Source: Ephydatia muelleri (taxonomy: Eukaryota; Porifera; Demospongiae; Spongillida; Spongillidae). Taken from it: a stretch of DNA of 64,000 bases. The notes under the pieces are model-generated. The model was not told the DNA's origin and searched no databases. It saw only the letters and a program-made list of their open reading frames with translations. This document shows positions 22,310-34,429 of the stretch, in pieces (positions within the stretch are counted from its first letter, which is position 1; the number at the start of each line of letters is the position of its first letter). Made by a program: the position numbers and the translations under genes. Where the stretch lies: the NCBI GenBank assembly GCA_013339895.1, contig JABACO010000007.1, positions 3,612,701-3,676,700 of the forward strand, in the 5' to 3' direction.

Positions 22310-23075
22310 GGCTAGAATGATCCTTCACACCGCCAGAGCATCATTGCAATACAAACCGAAGTTGATGAGGATGCCATTACTGTGAGTTGGCAAGTCCCAA
22401 GACACAATGATGTATGAAACTTCACCTCCAGGAAGTCAGTCATTACACTGTTGATCTGGTAGAAGAGAATGCCGCTGGGGTTGTAGGTATAGAACTGGAC
22501 TGTGGCCTGGTTAATAAAACCACAAAGGAACATGTGCCCGCTGAATGTAGCCAGGCCCCTACCGTCGAAGGAGGTGCCCACATCTCTGACTGGGACTTAA
22601 GGCTGGGGACTCGATGGTGCAAGGTGTAGGCAGTGATGACATAGTCGGGTTGGAGGGGAGCATTCCATTGGAGGGACATGGAAGAGGAATTGGTATTGAG
22701 GATGAGGGGGGAGCTTGGCCCACAGGTGCTAAGGGTGTGAGAAAGATACAAAGTGGTTGTCAATGACCACTTGGGGCTTTGTTGAATATAATTGAACACA
22801 AAACACATAACCCACACACATCATTTGCACATGGCACACATGCTGCTTGTGTCTGCTAAGTGTACAAACTGAATGCTGACTGCCATTTTCTTTATGCAAG
22901 GCAAGAAGAGAAGGCTATAAAACATGTACCTACAACACCAAATCATACACATGTACATGTACCTGCAACACAAACAACATCCACACACATATATGTAAAC
23001 ACACACCCACACCCACACATACACATGTGCACATGCAGACACACACGCATGCACACACACACACAACACACACAC

Positions 23076-23112
<37 letters not shown>

Positions 23113-23975
23113 TCCACATACACAACGTATACATACCACTATCCAGTGTTGTGACATTGGCAACACCACCAGTCTGACATCCAGCTGTGGTGCATGCTGC
23201 TTCCACAAAGCTGTACTGCGTTGACGGCTGCAGGTTATGTACCACGGGACACTGGAGGTAGTGAGAAGGACGTTCCCCAGTACGGAAACAGCTTACACAT
23301 TGTAGGCTGTGATGATCCCATTAGGAACTGAGGGGTTAAACTACATCACATTGACAGAGGAAGAGGAGAGTGCCAGAAGCTGAGGGCTTGGAACCCCCAA
23401 TGGTGCTGTGAAAGGGACCAAGATGTGACAACCATACACAAATACACACACACACACACATGACAATGTGCATGTACATGTACATGTGTGTGAGTATGTG
23501 TGCGAGTGATACAAGTGTGAATGTGAGTATGTATGTTCACACACACACACATACACAAACATACACATACACACGAGCCTCACATTGATGATCATTGCAA
23601 TACAGGGGGTGTGGCACCTACATGTACTTACACAGCATGCGGCGTGAGCGGGGCTATAAATACAAGTGGTAGTCACAATAAATGGGTGGGGTATATATAA
23701 TAATCGGAGATCAAACACTTCCAAAGGGTGTGCCCCCCCTATCCCACACATCATACTGGATCAGCAGGCCGTTTGGATTGGACAGTGCAGTCACAGCGTT
23801 CAGAGCAGTAACATTGGGAGCAGCCTGAGATGTGGGCATGGCTTGTAATGTCTTCAAGCTGCTGGAGTTGCTTTGGCCACACCCATCGAATGTGCAGGCC
23901 TGTACCAGTATGTACGCTGTAAACAGTTGCAGTCCATATACATATTGGACAGGGCAGGGATTTACCGCTCGCACC
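22310..23975 (-). pseudogene. Decayed fibronectin type III exons (usherin-like)
   Basis: Three minus-strand stretches show FN3 signatures. 23974-23711: TAYILVQACTFDGCGQSNSSS, then PNVTALNAVTALSNPNGLL. 23410-23130: VPSPQLLALSSSSVNV, PNGIITAYNV, LQPSTQYSFVEAACTTAGC. 22740-22310: CGPSSPLILNTNSSSMSLQWN, then VSWDLPTHSNGILINFGLYC. The C...GC...S/T spacing and PNG turn resemble the paired-Cys FN3 modules of usherin and similar long adhesion proteins. Several in-frame stops (for example where Trp is expected after SSSVNV) and frame changes show the copy is dead. Large CA/TG tracts fill its introns. Confidence 0.5.
22980..23112 (+). repeat. (CA)n microsatellite
   Basis: CA-rich tract inside an intron of the FN3-like relic. 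A second, shorter CA tract lies at 23443-23462. Confidence 0.9.
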
Positions 23976-24019
23976 CCCTATCCACCCCCTGGATTGCCCC
24001 TAATTTGAATAACCCAGGG

Positions 24020-24430
24020 AGAAGGCCAACAGTATACCATATCCACACTCAACAAGGCCAACAGAATAGGGAGAAGGCCAGCAGTATAGGGAGAAGGCCA
24101 ACAGAATAGGGAGAAGGCCAACAGAATAGGGAGAAGGCCAACACTGTATAGGGAGAAGACCAACAGTATTGGGAGAAGGCCAACAGTATAGGGAGAAGAC
24201 CAACAGTATAGGGAGAAGGCCAACTTTATAAAGACAAGGCGAACAGTATAGGGAGAAGACCAGCAGTACAGGGAGAAGGCCACCAGTCTAACAATAAAGG
24301 AAGAAGACCAACAGTATAAGGAGACGGGCAATTAACGGTTCGGGAGTAAAGGGAGAAGGGTTACAGTACAGGGAGATGTCCACCATTATAGAGAGATGGC
24401 CAACTGTACTAGTATAGGGAGAAGGCCATG
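24020..24430 (+). repeat. 19-20 bp minisatellite
   Basis: About twenty copies of a GGGAGAAGGCCAACAGTATA unit with GAC/GGC and AAT/TAT variants, becoming irregular towards the right. The long open frames on minus (repeated YCWSSPYTVG-like peptides) are by-products of the unit. Confidence 0.9.
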
Positions 24431-25090
24431 TCTACTCCTTCCAAGATATGCACATTAGGCCGAACACTACCCACTGCCTACGCTACTAAATTCACACACT
24501 ATGCTCTCCAAACACCTGCGTCTCACAAGATGAAAGCATGAAGGGCACACGTAGTTCGATCCCTGCATGCATCATTGTGCCTAATTGATGCGCTCCACAT
24601 CTCCAGTGCAAGTGACAGCTGATAAGATTTTAATTTGTGTATCTGTACAATTATAGTTGTAATTCATTGATAGTTGCGTTCATTAAAGTTTATAACAGTT
24701 ACCCCTACTAGCTAGCCAACATAAATTTAATAACTATAACTTTATTCTAAGATGACGCAAGGTATTACGTAATGACTACTTCGCGGTAGAAGTATATTCT
24801 AGAAGTCAGAAAAGTCCGCTACACATTGCTTCTTACGCACTCAAAATCGGAGTATTTGTCTTTGAGTTGTAAGGCTCTGAATTTTAATTAGCCTGTACAT
24901 TTCAACGCATGCAAGTACATACGTATTGCTCCGTTACCATAAAAATTAGGGCACACTGTTAAATAGAGAACGCTGACTTCAGCACACCTCCTCAACAACA
25001 TGGCGTCTTACTCGTTTGAGCAAGACTTCAGCCTTCTCATAGTGGAACGGAGCACGTGAGAGCCATAGAGCCCTGTATGTACATCGGACT
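24431..25090. other. No supported gene
   Basis: AT-rich unique sequence between the minisatellite and the long inverted-repeat element. Confidence 0.4.
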
Positions 25091-25094
25091 CTGT

Positions 25095-26033
25095 ACGGTG
25101 GCCCTGGAGGTCGCGCGACCAAACATTGTACGACAAGCGGTTTTTTGATTGAACAATATAGCGACGGTCCGATTCCATGTTCGAACAACGGAGCAGCGGT
25201 CCGATTCTGCGATCGATCCCATTCCGCGATCAAACGATCATCCACTTCCGCTACCGCGCTAACTAGCATTGATCTATTTTTGGGATCAAACAACGGTCTA
25301 TATTTGGGATCGAACATCGGTCTATTTTTGAGATCGAACAGCGGACCGTTTCTCCGACCGACCAGCCAAACGTACTATGGGATATATAGGTGGTACCTTG
25401 CATGACGTCACACTATTCGATATACAATAGTACTTGAGGCAAGCAGTATGGTTCACAGAGACGACCCAATAGTCGACCGTAAGTTAGCATATCACTATCA
25501 GGTAACGATGCATATACATGCACATGCAGGGCTAATAGTGCGATACTGGAGGCAGCAGAAGACAATCCTGGTCATACTCGGCTAATGCACCACGTGGTTG
25601 TTGGGTTAGTGTGTATGCTGGCTACACTGGCGCAGTAGCAGTAAACTAACGGCATCGCTATACCTTCAGGCTAACATGGCTCAAGAAAAGGCTCGCTGCG
25701 CTGGGACTTAAACGGCGCAACATTGTGGAAACATGCCTTACACTTGTACATCAGATCAGGCCATTACGGTCAGTACTTTTTGCCGGGCTATGCAAATACA
25801 GAGTGGCGTGACGTCTCCACGTGGGGGGCATAGAATGAACTTCAAACGTCCAACTGCTGCCTCGGATACCGGGCAATGTGGAGATTGCTACAATTGAAGT
25901 ACCGGTACACCATTAAAAGGTAGCCTCATCTTTGGGTGAGGTACACGTGATCCACCTTGACATACATCACTCATCTAGATCCACTGTGATGATGCTACTA
26001 GCAGTAATGGATCCTATTGCTTCACGACTACGT
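25095..26033 (+). repeat. Left inverted arm, carrying a 5' transposase copy
   Basis: Mirror of the right arm. On plus it repeats the 5' exons of the transposase: WLKKRLAALGLKRRN near 25680-25730, CLGYRAMWRLLQLKYRY near 25855-25915, and VMMLLAVMDPIASRLR near 25980-26033. The coding copy stops at the arm edge, so it cannot make a whole transposase. Tandem units of about 27 bp (GATCAAACAACGGTCTA-like) lie at 25260-25350. Confidence 0.8.
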
Positions 26034-26231
26034 GACTATCGGAGTATGCACAGATCCTGTTGAGGACGATTGTCGGTGACGCGGGGACCTCTCGTTGCTG
26101 GCTGATGCAGACGAATGAGTCTGAGACGATGATCGTTCGACCAGCGCAGAGCCCGCAAGTGTCTTTTTGAGGGCTGCACGCAATTGGTCTTGGAACACAG
26201 TATCATTAACTAGAGAATCCTCCTTCAACAT
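26028..26231 (-). CDS. Possible last exon of the IS3EU-like transposase
   Basis: Open from a possible acceptor at about 26232 to a stop at 26028, almost exactly at the inner edge of the left arm. It reads MLKEDSLVNDTVFQDQLRAA, then a Ser-rich tail with RHRQSSST. The position and strand fit a C-terminal exon, but no family motif confirms it. Confidence 0.4.
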   Translation of the reverse strand: MLKEDSLVNDTVFQDQLRAALKKTLAGSALVERSSSQTHSSASASNERSPRHRQSSSTGSVHTPIVT

Positions 26232-26619
26232 CTTGCATGCAGTGCGGAAACAATTTCAATTTAATTATTATAAAATCATTTTTAGATTACAATTACAATC
26301 TCATACTAGTATACATATTTTACACAACTGTTAAATCATGTTGTTAAATGTCTCCACCCAGCGCATCATATGTTACAGAGAACCAGGTGTGTTGTTCCTC
26401 CTAGCCATTTGCCTCATCATCATGATAACGAGAGTGTGAAGGACACAGCATACGATAGTTGCCATGAAAAGTTTATTTCTTTTTGTCCGGCGGGATGCTC
26501 AAGATGAAGTGTTCGATTTGCTGCGCCCAAGAGGACACGAACCACTGCTTAAGACTGACATATCAACACAATAAATTAACCTCCTCAGTTGAGGACGGAT
26601 TTTGGTTTTACCATGCAAG

Positions 26620-26704
26620 CACACAAAACAAACCAGTTCAAATGCTCATACCACACAAACACTGCTATACAGCCACACAAATACAGTCAACAACACACAG
26701 ATGC

Positions 26705-26742
<38 letters not shown>

Positions 26743-26932
26743 CTAGCTGTACAGTCAAAGGTGTGACCACAAAAAGACAATCAAACACCTAGGTGGGGGA
26801 AGGGTGAGTTGTTTTAGCACTTGATAGGTTGACACAAGCAGCCAGCATACAAAACACACCAGTTCAAATGCTCATACCACACAAACACTGCAATACAGCC
26901 ACACAAATACAGTCAACAACACACAGATGTGA

Positions 26933-27014
<82 letters not shown>

Positions 27015-27090
27015 CTGTACAGTCAAAAGGTGTGACCACAAAAACAATCAAACACCTAGGTGGGGGAAGGGTTAATTGTTTTAGCACTAC
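26620..27090. repeat. Tandem duplication of about 230 bp with (CA)n cores
   Basis: Two copies share CCAGTTCAAATGCTCATACC, a CA tract (26708-26740 and 26935-27013), AGCTGTACAGTCAAA and AAACACCTAGGTGGGGGAAG. The CA core differs in length between copies. This expanded inside an intron of the transposase. Confidence 0.85.
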
Positions 27091-27288
27091 ACAAAGCAGC
27101 ACACAAACACACAGCACATATACAGACACAGCACATATCACCCAAAACCACAGCACATACACACATATATCACACAGAAATACACAGCACATGTCACACA
27201 CAAACCACACAGTACATATAAAATACAAAACACAAACACTGAATACTCTAACACATCCTGCATAGATGCTACCAAGCATGTGACATAC

Positions 27289-27975
27289 CTTACTACTGCA
27301 TCCAAATAGAACTTGACCACAACATTAGGGTCATTGTTAGTGGCAGTCAGCTCCAACCAAATGATCTTCCATGAAAATCTGGAGGAACACCATGAAAATT
27401 ATGAAACAAGATACAGAGACACTTACCCATCAATACAAGCATGAATGGGGAAGCCAAACGGTTTGAGCTTGTCATACCCATCGATGTGCCAACACCAGTT
27501 TGGACCCTGAAATAAAACACTAAGTTCAAGGTATAGGTAGCTGCACACATGGGGCTGGTCGCTTGCCTTGTTCACATATGTTCTCCTTGTAAGTCGTTTA
27601 ACTTTACGTAGTCGTGAAGCAATAGGATCCATTACTGCCAGTAGCATCATCACAGTGGATCTAGATGAGTGATGTATGTCAAGGTGGATCACGTGTACCT
27701 CACCCAAAGATGAGGCTACCTTTTAATAGTGTACCGGTACTTCAATTGTAGCAATCTCCACATTGCCCGGTATCCGAGGCAGCAGTTGGACGTTTGAAGT
27801 TCATTCTATGCCCCCCACGTGGAGACGTCACGCCACTCTGTATTTGCATAGCCCGGCAAAAGTACTGACCGTAATGGCCTGATCTGATGTACAAGTGTAA
27901 GGCATGTTTCCACAACGTTGCGCCGTTTAAGTCCCAGCGCAGCGAGCCTTTTCTTGAGCCATGTTAGCCTGAAGG
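27289..27975 (-). CDS. IS3EU-type transposase, five recognisable exons
   Basis: Exons on minus: about 27971-27870 (WLKKRLAALGLKRRN), 27805-27720 (NELQTSNCCLGYRAMWRLL, the HTH_21-like GYR.MW motif), 27660-27567 (VMMLLAVMDPIASRLR), 27506-27427 (GPNWCWHIDGYDKLKPFGF) and 27378-27289 (WKIIWLELTATNNDPNVV). Junctions join in frame: TIKR/STVMM, YVNK/GPNW and CIDG/FSWK. The intron after YVNK uses a GC donor. WHIDGYDKLKPFGF holds the first catalytic Asp and TNNDP follows the CIDGFS turn, as in IS3-type integrase-fold transposases of invertebrates. The 3' part with the last catalytic residue was not found; CA repeats occupy 26.7-27.2 kb. A candidate terminal exon lies at 26028-26231. Activity is unlikely without the missing part. 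Confidence 0.7.
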
Positions 27976-28559
27976 TATAGCGATGCCGTTAGTTTACTGC
28001 TACTGCGCCAGTGTAGCCAGCATACACACTAACCCAACAACCACGTGGTGCATTAGCCGAGTATGACCAGGATTGTCTTCTGCTGCCTCCAGTATCGCAC
28101 TATTAGCCCTGCATGTGCATGTATATGCATCGTTACCTGATAGTGATATGCTAACTTACGGTCGACTATTGGGTCGTCTCTGTGAACCATACTGCTCGCC
28201 TCAAGTACTATTGTATATCGAATAGTGTGACGTCATGCAAGGTACCACCTATATATCCCATAGTACGTTTGGCTGGTCGGTCGGAGAAACGGTCCGCTGT
28301 TCGATCTCAAAAATAGACCGTTGTTCGATCCCAAATATAGACCGTTGTTTGATCCCAAAAATAGATCAATGCTAGTTAGCGCGGTAGCGGAAGTGGATGA
28401 TCGTTTGATCGCGGAATGGGATCGATCGCAGAATCGGACCGCTGCTCCATTGTTCGAACACGGAATCGGACCGTCGCTATATTGTTCAATCAAAAAACCG
28501 CTTGTCGTACAATGTTTGGTCGCGCGACCTCCAGGGCCACCGTAACTCTGTGGTGATGT

Positions 28560-30045
28560 GAAAAAGATGTTTTGACATCCACCCCTCTAGAGAGGAAAGT
28601 AGGTCGAACAATGTATGACGCTTTAGTGCACTGAGGTGGCTGTTTTTAAAAGTAATACTACCTGTGACAATGCTATACTACCTCCTGAATTATAATAAAC
28701 ATACTAACTCCTTACACCTTGCAGCCACACTCTGCTGTGTGTAATGCCTCGTATTCAAATTAATAATCTTACAACGCGTGCCTTTAACTATTATGCATAT
28801 CATATAACAATTCGAGTCCGACTACTGTCGCACTCTTTTACGCACTGCAAGAGATGATAGTACATAAGATTGGTAAGTATTTCGAAGATCTCATTTCAAT
28901 AAACGTAAGGAGCATAATTATACAACTCTCACGCACATGTTGGTTGGTTGTGTCGCCAAGACAGCTAGTGACATTCATATCTGTATATGTGCACACATCA
29001 TCATTTATTAAAGAAGTAAAATTAGATATAACAGATGGCGCACAATTCAAACAGACACACCTTGGTTGCCATGTTCACACAATATGACACACACACACAC
29101 ACACATGCACACACACACACACATACGCACACATACACGCACATGCACCACACCATACGTACGTATGAGAAGTATTCTAATTGTCTATTGTGATAAGTTG
29201 TAGAATGGAAGGATTTTTGTTAGTGTTACGTTGCTACGTTGAGCATATTAGTACGACTGTTGCTATTCCATCTAATAACCGGGCAATTAGTAATTCACTG
29301 TGGTTAGCTTTTATATATACACGATCGGGCGAGGGAGATTTACCTCCATCCCTCCTGTATGATTGTTAAATGAAATAGCCCAATGTTCGATCCTATGAAA
29401 TCATTTGCCAACAAATATAAACTCATGCGCCTGTGCGTTGAATTCAGCTCTGTATCATATTGTAAGAATGGTAAGCACATTTGCAGTTGTATTTAATTGT
29501 GTCATAGAAAATAAGATCAAGAGGCCATAGCAAGTAGTATTTACAATAACGTGACCGGTTGAGAACATCCTATCCATGAATAGTAGTTAATTCATGGTAT
29601 AATCTCACTGTATGACGTACAAGCTTTTGTCTAATTTGGATTTCAGAATCACTGTTACAAATAAGCATCCTATCTCGCAAGACCCACTGTGCAATGAGTT
29701 TGGAAATCACTTCAAGACCAGCAGATAGGTAGGGTAAGAGAAAACAAACAATTGACGGCAACAGGAAATTAAAATTATCTGTGCATTCAAATGCCCTGCT
29801 TAGTCTAATCAGTATCACACAGCAGTGAAACCATAAACATTGTCTCAGTGTACCCACGAAGGTTGTGAGTTCAAGACAACATGCATGTGTTTAAAACCAG
29901 ACAATCCCCATCTCATACTCCATTCGTAATTTTTAGCAAGCTGTCACCTTGTATGGCAGTGTCATTCTGCAACATCATGTCAAAATACACATACATGCTG
30001 ACAGACAGAATCATAGTATTTACAGTACAGTTTTCAGTATACTAC
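28560..30045. other. No supported gene
   Basis: Contains a CA/CG-rich microsatellite at 29088-29150. A 95-codon open stretch on minus (29857-29570) has normal composition (LSRAFECTDNFNFLLPS, then GLEVISKLIAQWVLRD) but no recognised relatives and no clear splice context. Confidence 0.35.
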
Positions 30046-30048
30046 ACA

Positions 30049-31022
30049 TTACACACTAGGTGGTGGTAAAGGGAAGTGAGTTGCACTATTTGTTATTGCT
30101 GTTGCTACGTGTAAATGTTGTCTAAACAATGGGTGAGAGTCTGAAACGTTTACTAGTCTGGTAGGTTTGCGTTTCCTGCCAAATATCCGAGCCACAGAGA
30201 TGTGGATTATAACTGTTGCACCCGAGGCTGTACTCCAAAGAGAAAACACTACAGTAGCAGAGATCATCATCCCCATATTTTCTGTTGAGTGTTTGTTGTA
30301 TAAACATGAAATACGAGTACTGGTATTTCAAAAATAAAGAATAACATTGGGAATGTAGCTAATGGAAGAAGCTGTTTGAGAGCCTTCCAAAACTGGTCGC
30401 CATCAGTGATTGATTCATACATAGATCTCCTACACACTTGACTAGCCAGTTTTATCACCATGACAACCATGGCTATCGATGCGGCTATCAGCATTAGCAT
30501 TGCGGGACAATCCCAGAGGGCAAGCCTCTCAATGAATGCAACATTTGTGTTGGCATAAATATTGCATATATTGCCATCAGTGTTCAACCCGTAACTGTGG
30601 GTTACCAGAGGTACAATAGCTATCAACGCAGGTACGAGTAGCGAGGTCACAACGTACAACACTTCAAGCTTTTTCAGATTCTTGTGGAGTACCGCAAAAC
30701 AGAAGAGATGAAAGGTCACCCACATCGTGAATAGCAGCTTCGTCCATTCTGTGTACACCTGCAGTAATCCAATAGCAGTACATATGCGGCCATAGATGAT
30801 AGGCGATTCATCATAGTTGATGAACATCACCCCCATAGCGCCTACCGATGCCATCACCAGTGCAGACAGTACTTGATAGAGTGCCAGTCGGTATACAAGC
30901 GTTTTGTATAGTTTTAGACGAAGCACCAAGATGGCTGCCAGTAGACACACGAGTACGGAGATACCATTGCTCGAAGCGAAAACCGTGTGATAGAAAACAC
31001 TTCTGCTGGAATTAAGCGTCAT
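30049..31022 (-). pseudogene. Seven-transmembrane receptor, copy 3 (one frameshift)
   Basis: Starts MTLNSSRSVF at 31022 and matches the family through helix 6 (FPMLFFIFEIPVLVFHVYTT). The paralogue text VYTTQHSTPNEGM is here one base short near 30290, so the frame runs to VYTTNTQQKIWG and stops. Helix 7 and the tail (VFSLWSTASGATVIIHISVA to HFPLPPPSV) continue in the next frame down to 30049. One lost base is the only disabling change seen, so it died recently or is a polymorphic or mis-sequenced allele. Without helix 7 the product would not fold as a receptor. Confidence 0.85.
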
Positions 31023-32570
31023 CTAGCTCAGTTATAGAACAAAACCATTGACCAAATCGCAAGAGACGCGTTTGGAATCGACACTGGAGTGGAGACTGTG
31101 GTAACCAAATACCATGGTAATTGGATCAAACGGCATGATATCATCTTTGCTGACATATTGTGGCTTTGGATTTTAAAATTCGACCCTCATGAATATACAA
31201 CTGGAACAAGGTGAGTTATTAAAGTTGAACATACAAAGTACCTTTTTAGGCATTCAAACCTTTATTACGCGCGCGCACACACACACACACATGCACACAC
31301 ACACACACTCTCACACACACATACACACACATACATACATGCATATATAATACATACAAGCCATGTTGCATGCCTCAGTTTAACCATGAAGATTTCTTCA
31401 ATTTTAAATTCCAGTTTCAAGATTACATGCATGCATGTGTTTATATCCACATGGTACAGACAATTCCAATTTCACTCTGTGGCAGACCGAAAACTAGTCG
31501 CAGCTTGGCATGCCAGCTGCCTAGAGAGTCAAGCTGCTCCTCCTGCACTCGCTCCCACTGCTACATGCCAGATACACAGGTGAAGTCACCATCAATCCAA
31601 AATGTGTACCCTACAGGTGGCAATCCAAAAAAAGGATTTTAGTGCAATCCTGAGCTTATTGGAGATAGCACCTACAGCCAAGGAGTTTGGATCAAGATCC
31701 ACCATTTAAGGACAAAATAAATTTCAATGAGCAGACCCTGAAATTCCAAATGACACTCCTATTCGCTGTTGGTACAACAGGGACCTAACCCTCTGTCTTC
31801 CTTGTAGGTCGCCACAACCCACCTGTGTGTGTGTGTGTATGTGTGTGTGTGAGCTTGTGTGTATGTGAGCTTGTGTGTGTGCGAGTTTGTGTGTGCGTGC
31901 ATGTGTGCATTAACCATGCTGAAACATGTGTTGTTTAACTAAAGTAGAGTTTTTCAAAATCAAGCTAAATATGGCAACAGAAATTCAATAGGCGGAAAGG
32001 GGCTTTAAATAAAATAAATTAGACTCTCCTTTGAAACATTATACTACGTCTTCATGGTCGTGGCTTCAGTTAAATGACACCATACCCATGAGGAGGTACA
32101 AATTAGTATAATTTTTCAAAGGGTCTTGAAGAATTCATTGGTAACAGTAAACACATATTTGATGCAAATATGCATCAGTAGGTATGTTAATTCGATGCAG
32201 TTATTGAATCAATGATGTATGATGCAAGATGGCACCCTTTCAATTTCATTACAATCTCTCTGGACATGATGTGGACACAGGACCCATTCCCATGGGCATA
32301 TGATGATACAGTAGAAACAGGCATGGTATAAGCATTGTATATAGAGATCAATCCAAATTGTTGAAATCCCAAATAACAGGCAATAATGCTTTCCAAATAT
32401 CCGAGTCACATGGATGTGGTTATAAGTGAAACCAAATTAGACGTCTACACATAAATACAAAATGCATGCACTCAATACGAAGTGCAACAAATAGTACATG
32501 ATTCAAAAGGGTTTGATGGGTTCGTCCGCCTGATCACCAGTATTTATTGATGCATCGCTGTCCCCACGCA
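31023..32570. other. 5' flank of 7TM copy 3 and simple repeats
   Basis: CA tract at 31263-31335 and TG tract with interruptions at 31820-31910. A plus stretch at 31483-31640 is Cys/Ser-rich (CQLPRESSCSSCTRSHC) but has no family match. Nothing else could be supported. Confidence 0.4.
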
Positions 32571-32572
32571 TC

Positions 32573-32807
<235 letters not shown>

Positions 32808-33130
32808 TGGCTTTGTGCAACACAGCCACACATGTATATAGTGGCGTAGCGAGGGGGAGGGGGCAGGGGGGGGACATATGTCCCCGGGCGCAGGGATAAG
32901 GGGGCGCCAAAATAGACGAGAGATAATTAATTATTTCGCCAACGCGAACGTGCAACTAGGGTCTTGACCGTCTTGACAGACTTGACTTTACATCTGTATG
33001 CAAACTTTTAAATTTCCGGACTGGCCAGATATTGAAGATACGGTATACAATCGTCACCTCAATATTCTGTTGAATGCACACTTCTACCGCAGTCGGTGTC
33101 ACGCAGACTGCAGTGCAGTTCGGAATCGAT

Positions 33131-33187
33131 CTCGTATCGCCAGATAGGTTATCACTGAGTCTGTGATAACCTATCTGGCGATACGAG
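33131..33187. repeat. Perfect 25-bp hairpin
   Basis: CTCGTATCGCCAGATAGGTT and the following ATCAC are mirrored exactly after a 7-nt loop (TGAGTCT). It sits directly beside the truncated receptor relic at 33188, at what appears to be its breakpoint. Confidence 0.95.
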
Positions 33188-33345
33188 TACTTTATAGAGA
33201 GCCAGGCGGTAGACGAGCTTTCCGTACAGCTTTAGAAGAAGCACCAAGAGGCTGCCACTAGACACACGACTACGGAAACGCCGTTCCAGCGAAAATTGCA
33301 TGATTGAAAATCCCTGTGCTGAAATTTTTAATCTTTAAGACTGTG
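33188..33345 (-). pseudogene. 7TM receptor relic, N-terminal end only
   Basis: On minus it matches the receptor genes from the first codons through helix 1 and the start of helix 2 (LLKLYGKLVYRLAL-like), including the CATGATTGAAAA flank seen in copies 2 and 5. It ends abruptly at the hairpin. Small deletions interrupt the frame. It is a dead fragment in the same orientation as the intact copies. Confidence 0.75.
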
Positions 33346-33671
33346 CTACGAGCCTAGCCGCTAATTAATTAACAGCCACACAGCTTGCGATAGAGATACA
33401 AGTTTGTACAAGCTAAAGATGTGCGGTGTATATATACTGCTGAATGCGTCACGGGAGTGACGCGTGCACGTTAACATGACGTGAAGTATGTTCTGTAGCT
33501 GTATTATGATCATTTTCGTTTTGCAACTGAAACGGAATGTGCGAGGTGATAATGTTCTGATAATGATAAGCATGAACATGCTTAATCTATTAAAACTGGA
33601 AGTCAAAACAGCACCTTCATGCAGGGCGAATGAACTGCGCGACATTTTCCGCGAAAATTGCATCACGGGTA

Positions 33672-34015
33672 TACTATAAAACGTTATAAAAATGCATCGC
33701 GTTATAACTTCCGAACGGTTAACGCTATCGGCTTCCAATTTTCAACACGTCATACTACTTCATTTCTCTGTGTGCAAATACCCTTTGGTGCTTGCACAAC
33801 TGAGCCCAGTGCCGACGTTACAAGGTCCGATACCTTACGGAGTTCAAAACCTCCACAACTTCAGGTAGGAGTGTTCAAATCGCGTCATATTCGGTATATA
33901 GGTAGAGGGGTCCTGTCGCTATTGATATGCTTCTATTCGTTAATTTTACTTTATCGGTTATGGAGATACAGTTGTGCAAAGTTAATGCACATTTCCAGCT
34001 TGATTCGCACAATTA
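33672..34015. repeat. Half copy of the GGGACAG foldback family
   Basis: Matches one arm of the 59379-60198 element: ATAAAAATGCATCGCGTTAT, CGGTTAACGCTATCGGCTTC, GGAGATACAGTTG and GCACATTTCC. The opposite arm is missing; a minisatellite follows directly. Confidence 0.75.
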
Positions 34016-34029
34016 TTGCATGCAATTGT

Positions 34030-34375
34030 ATGGGGGAGTGCTGTAAATAGTGCTGAGCTATGGGGGGTGCTGTACATAGTGCTGAGCTATGGGGGAGTGC
34101 TGTACATAGTACTGAGCTATGGGGGAGTGCTGTACATAGTGCTGAGCTATGGAGGAGTGCTGTACATAGTGCTGAGCTATGGAGGAGTGCTGTACATAGT
34201 GCTGAGCTATGGAGGAGCGCTGCGCATAGTGCTGAGCTATGGGGGAGTGCTGTACATAGTGCTGAGCTATGGGGGAGTGCTGTGCATAGTGATGAGCTAT
34301 GGGGGAGTGCTGTACATAGTGCCGAGCTATGGGGAAGTGCTGTACATAGTGCTGAGCATGGAGGAGTGCTGTAAG
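34030..34375 (+). repeat. 30-bp minisatellite
   Basis: About eleven copies of GCTATGGGGGAGTGCTGTAC followed by ATAGTGCTGA, with G/A and single-base variants. The unit is divisible by three, so all frames stay open; the resulting peptides are artefacts. Confidence 0.95.
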
Positions 34376-34429
34376 CTCCCTAGCATGTAGATGTCAGTAT
34401 AGATCATATCACAATCACACCAAAAATGC

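Larger units (their letters stand above)
25095..28543. mobile_element. Long-TIR IS3EU-like DNA transposon
   Basis: Two inverted arms of about 939 bp (25095-26033 and 27606-28543), almost identical by eye, flank a 1.57-kb spacer. Arms start ACGGTGGCCCTGGAGG and contain a palindrome GGTCGCGCGACC and tandem GATCAAACAACGGTCTAT-type units. ACTCTGT lies next to both outer ends (25088-25094 and 28545-28551), a possible target duplication. The minus strand encodes an IS3-type DDE transposase that begins inside the right arm. The near-identity of the arms implies youth or gene conversion. Confidence 0.85.

Noticed and set aside
29570-29857. 95-codon frame on minus as a gene
   Set aside because: No recognisable motif, splice context, promoter or repeat of it elsewhere in the window; chance open frame cannot be excluded.
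34030-34375. CRISPR-like array of 30-bp repeats
   Set aside because: Units are contiguous with no unique spacers; it is a minisatellite. The same holds for 24020-24430 and 49915-50320.
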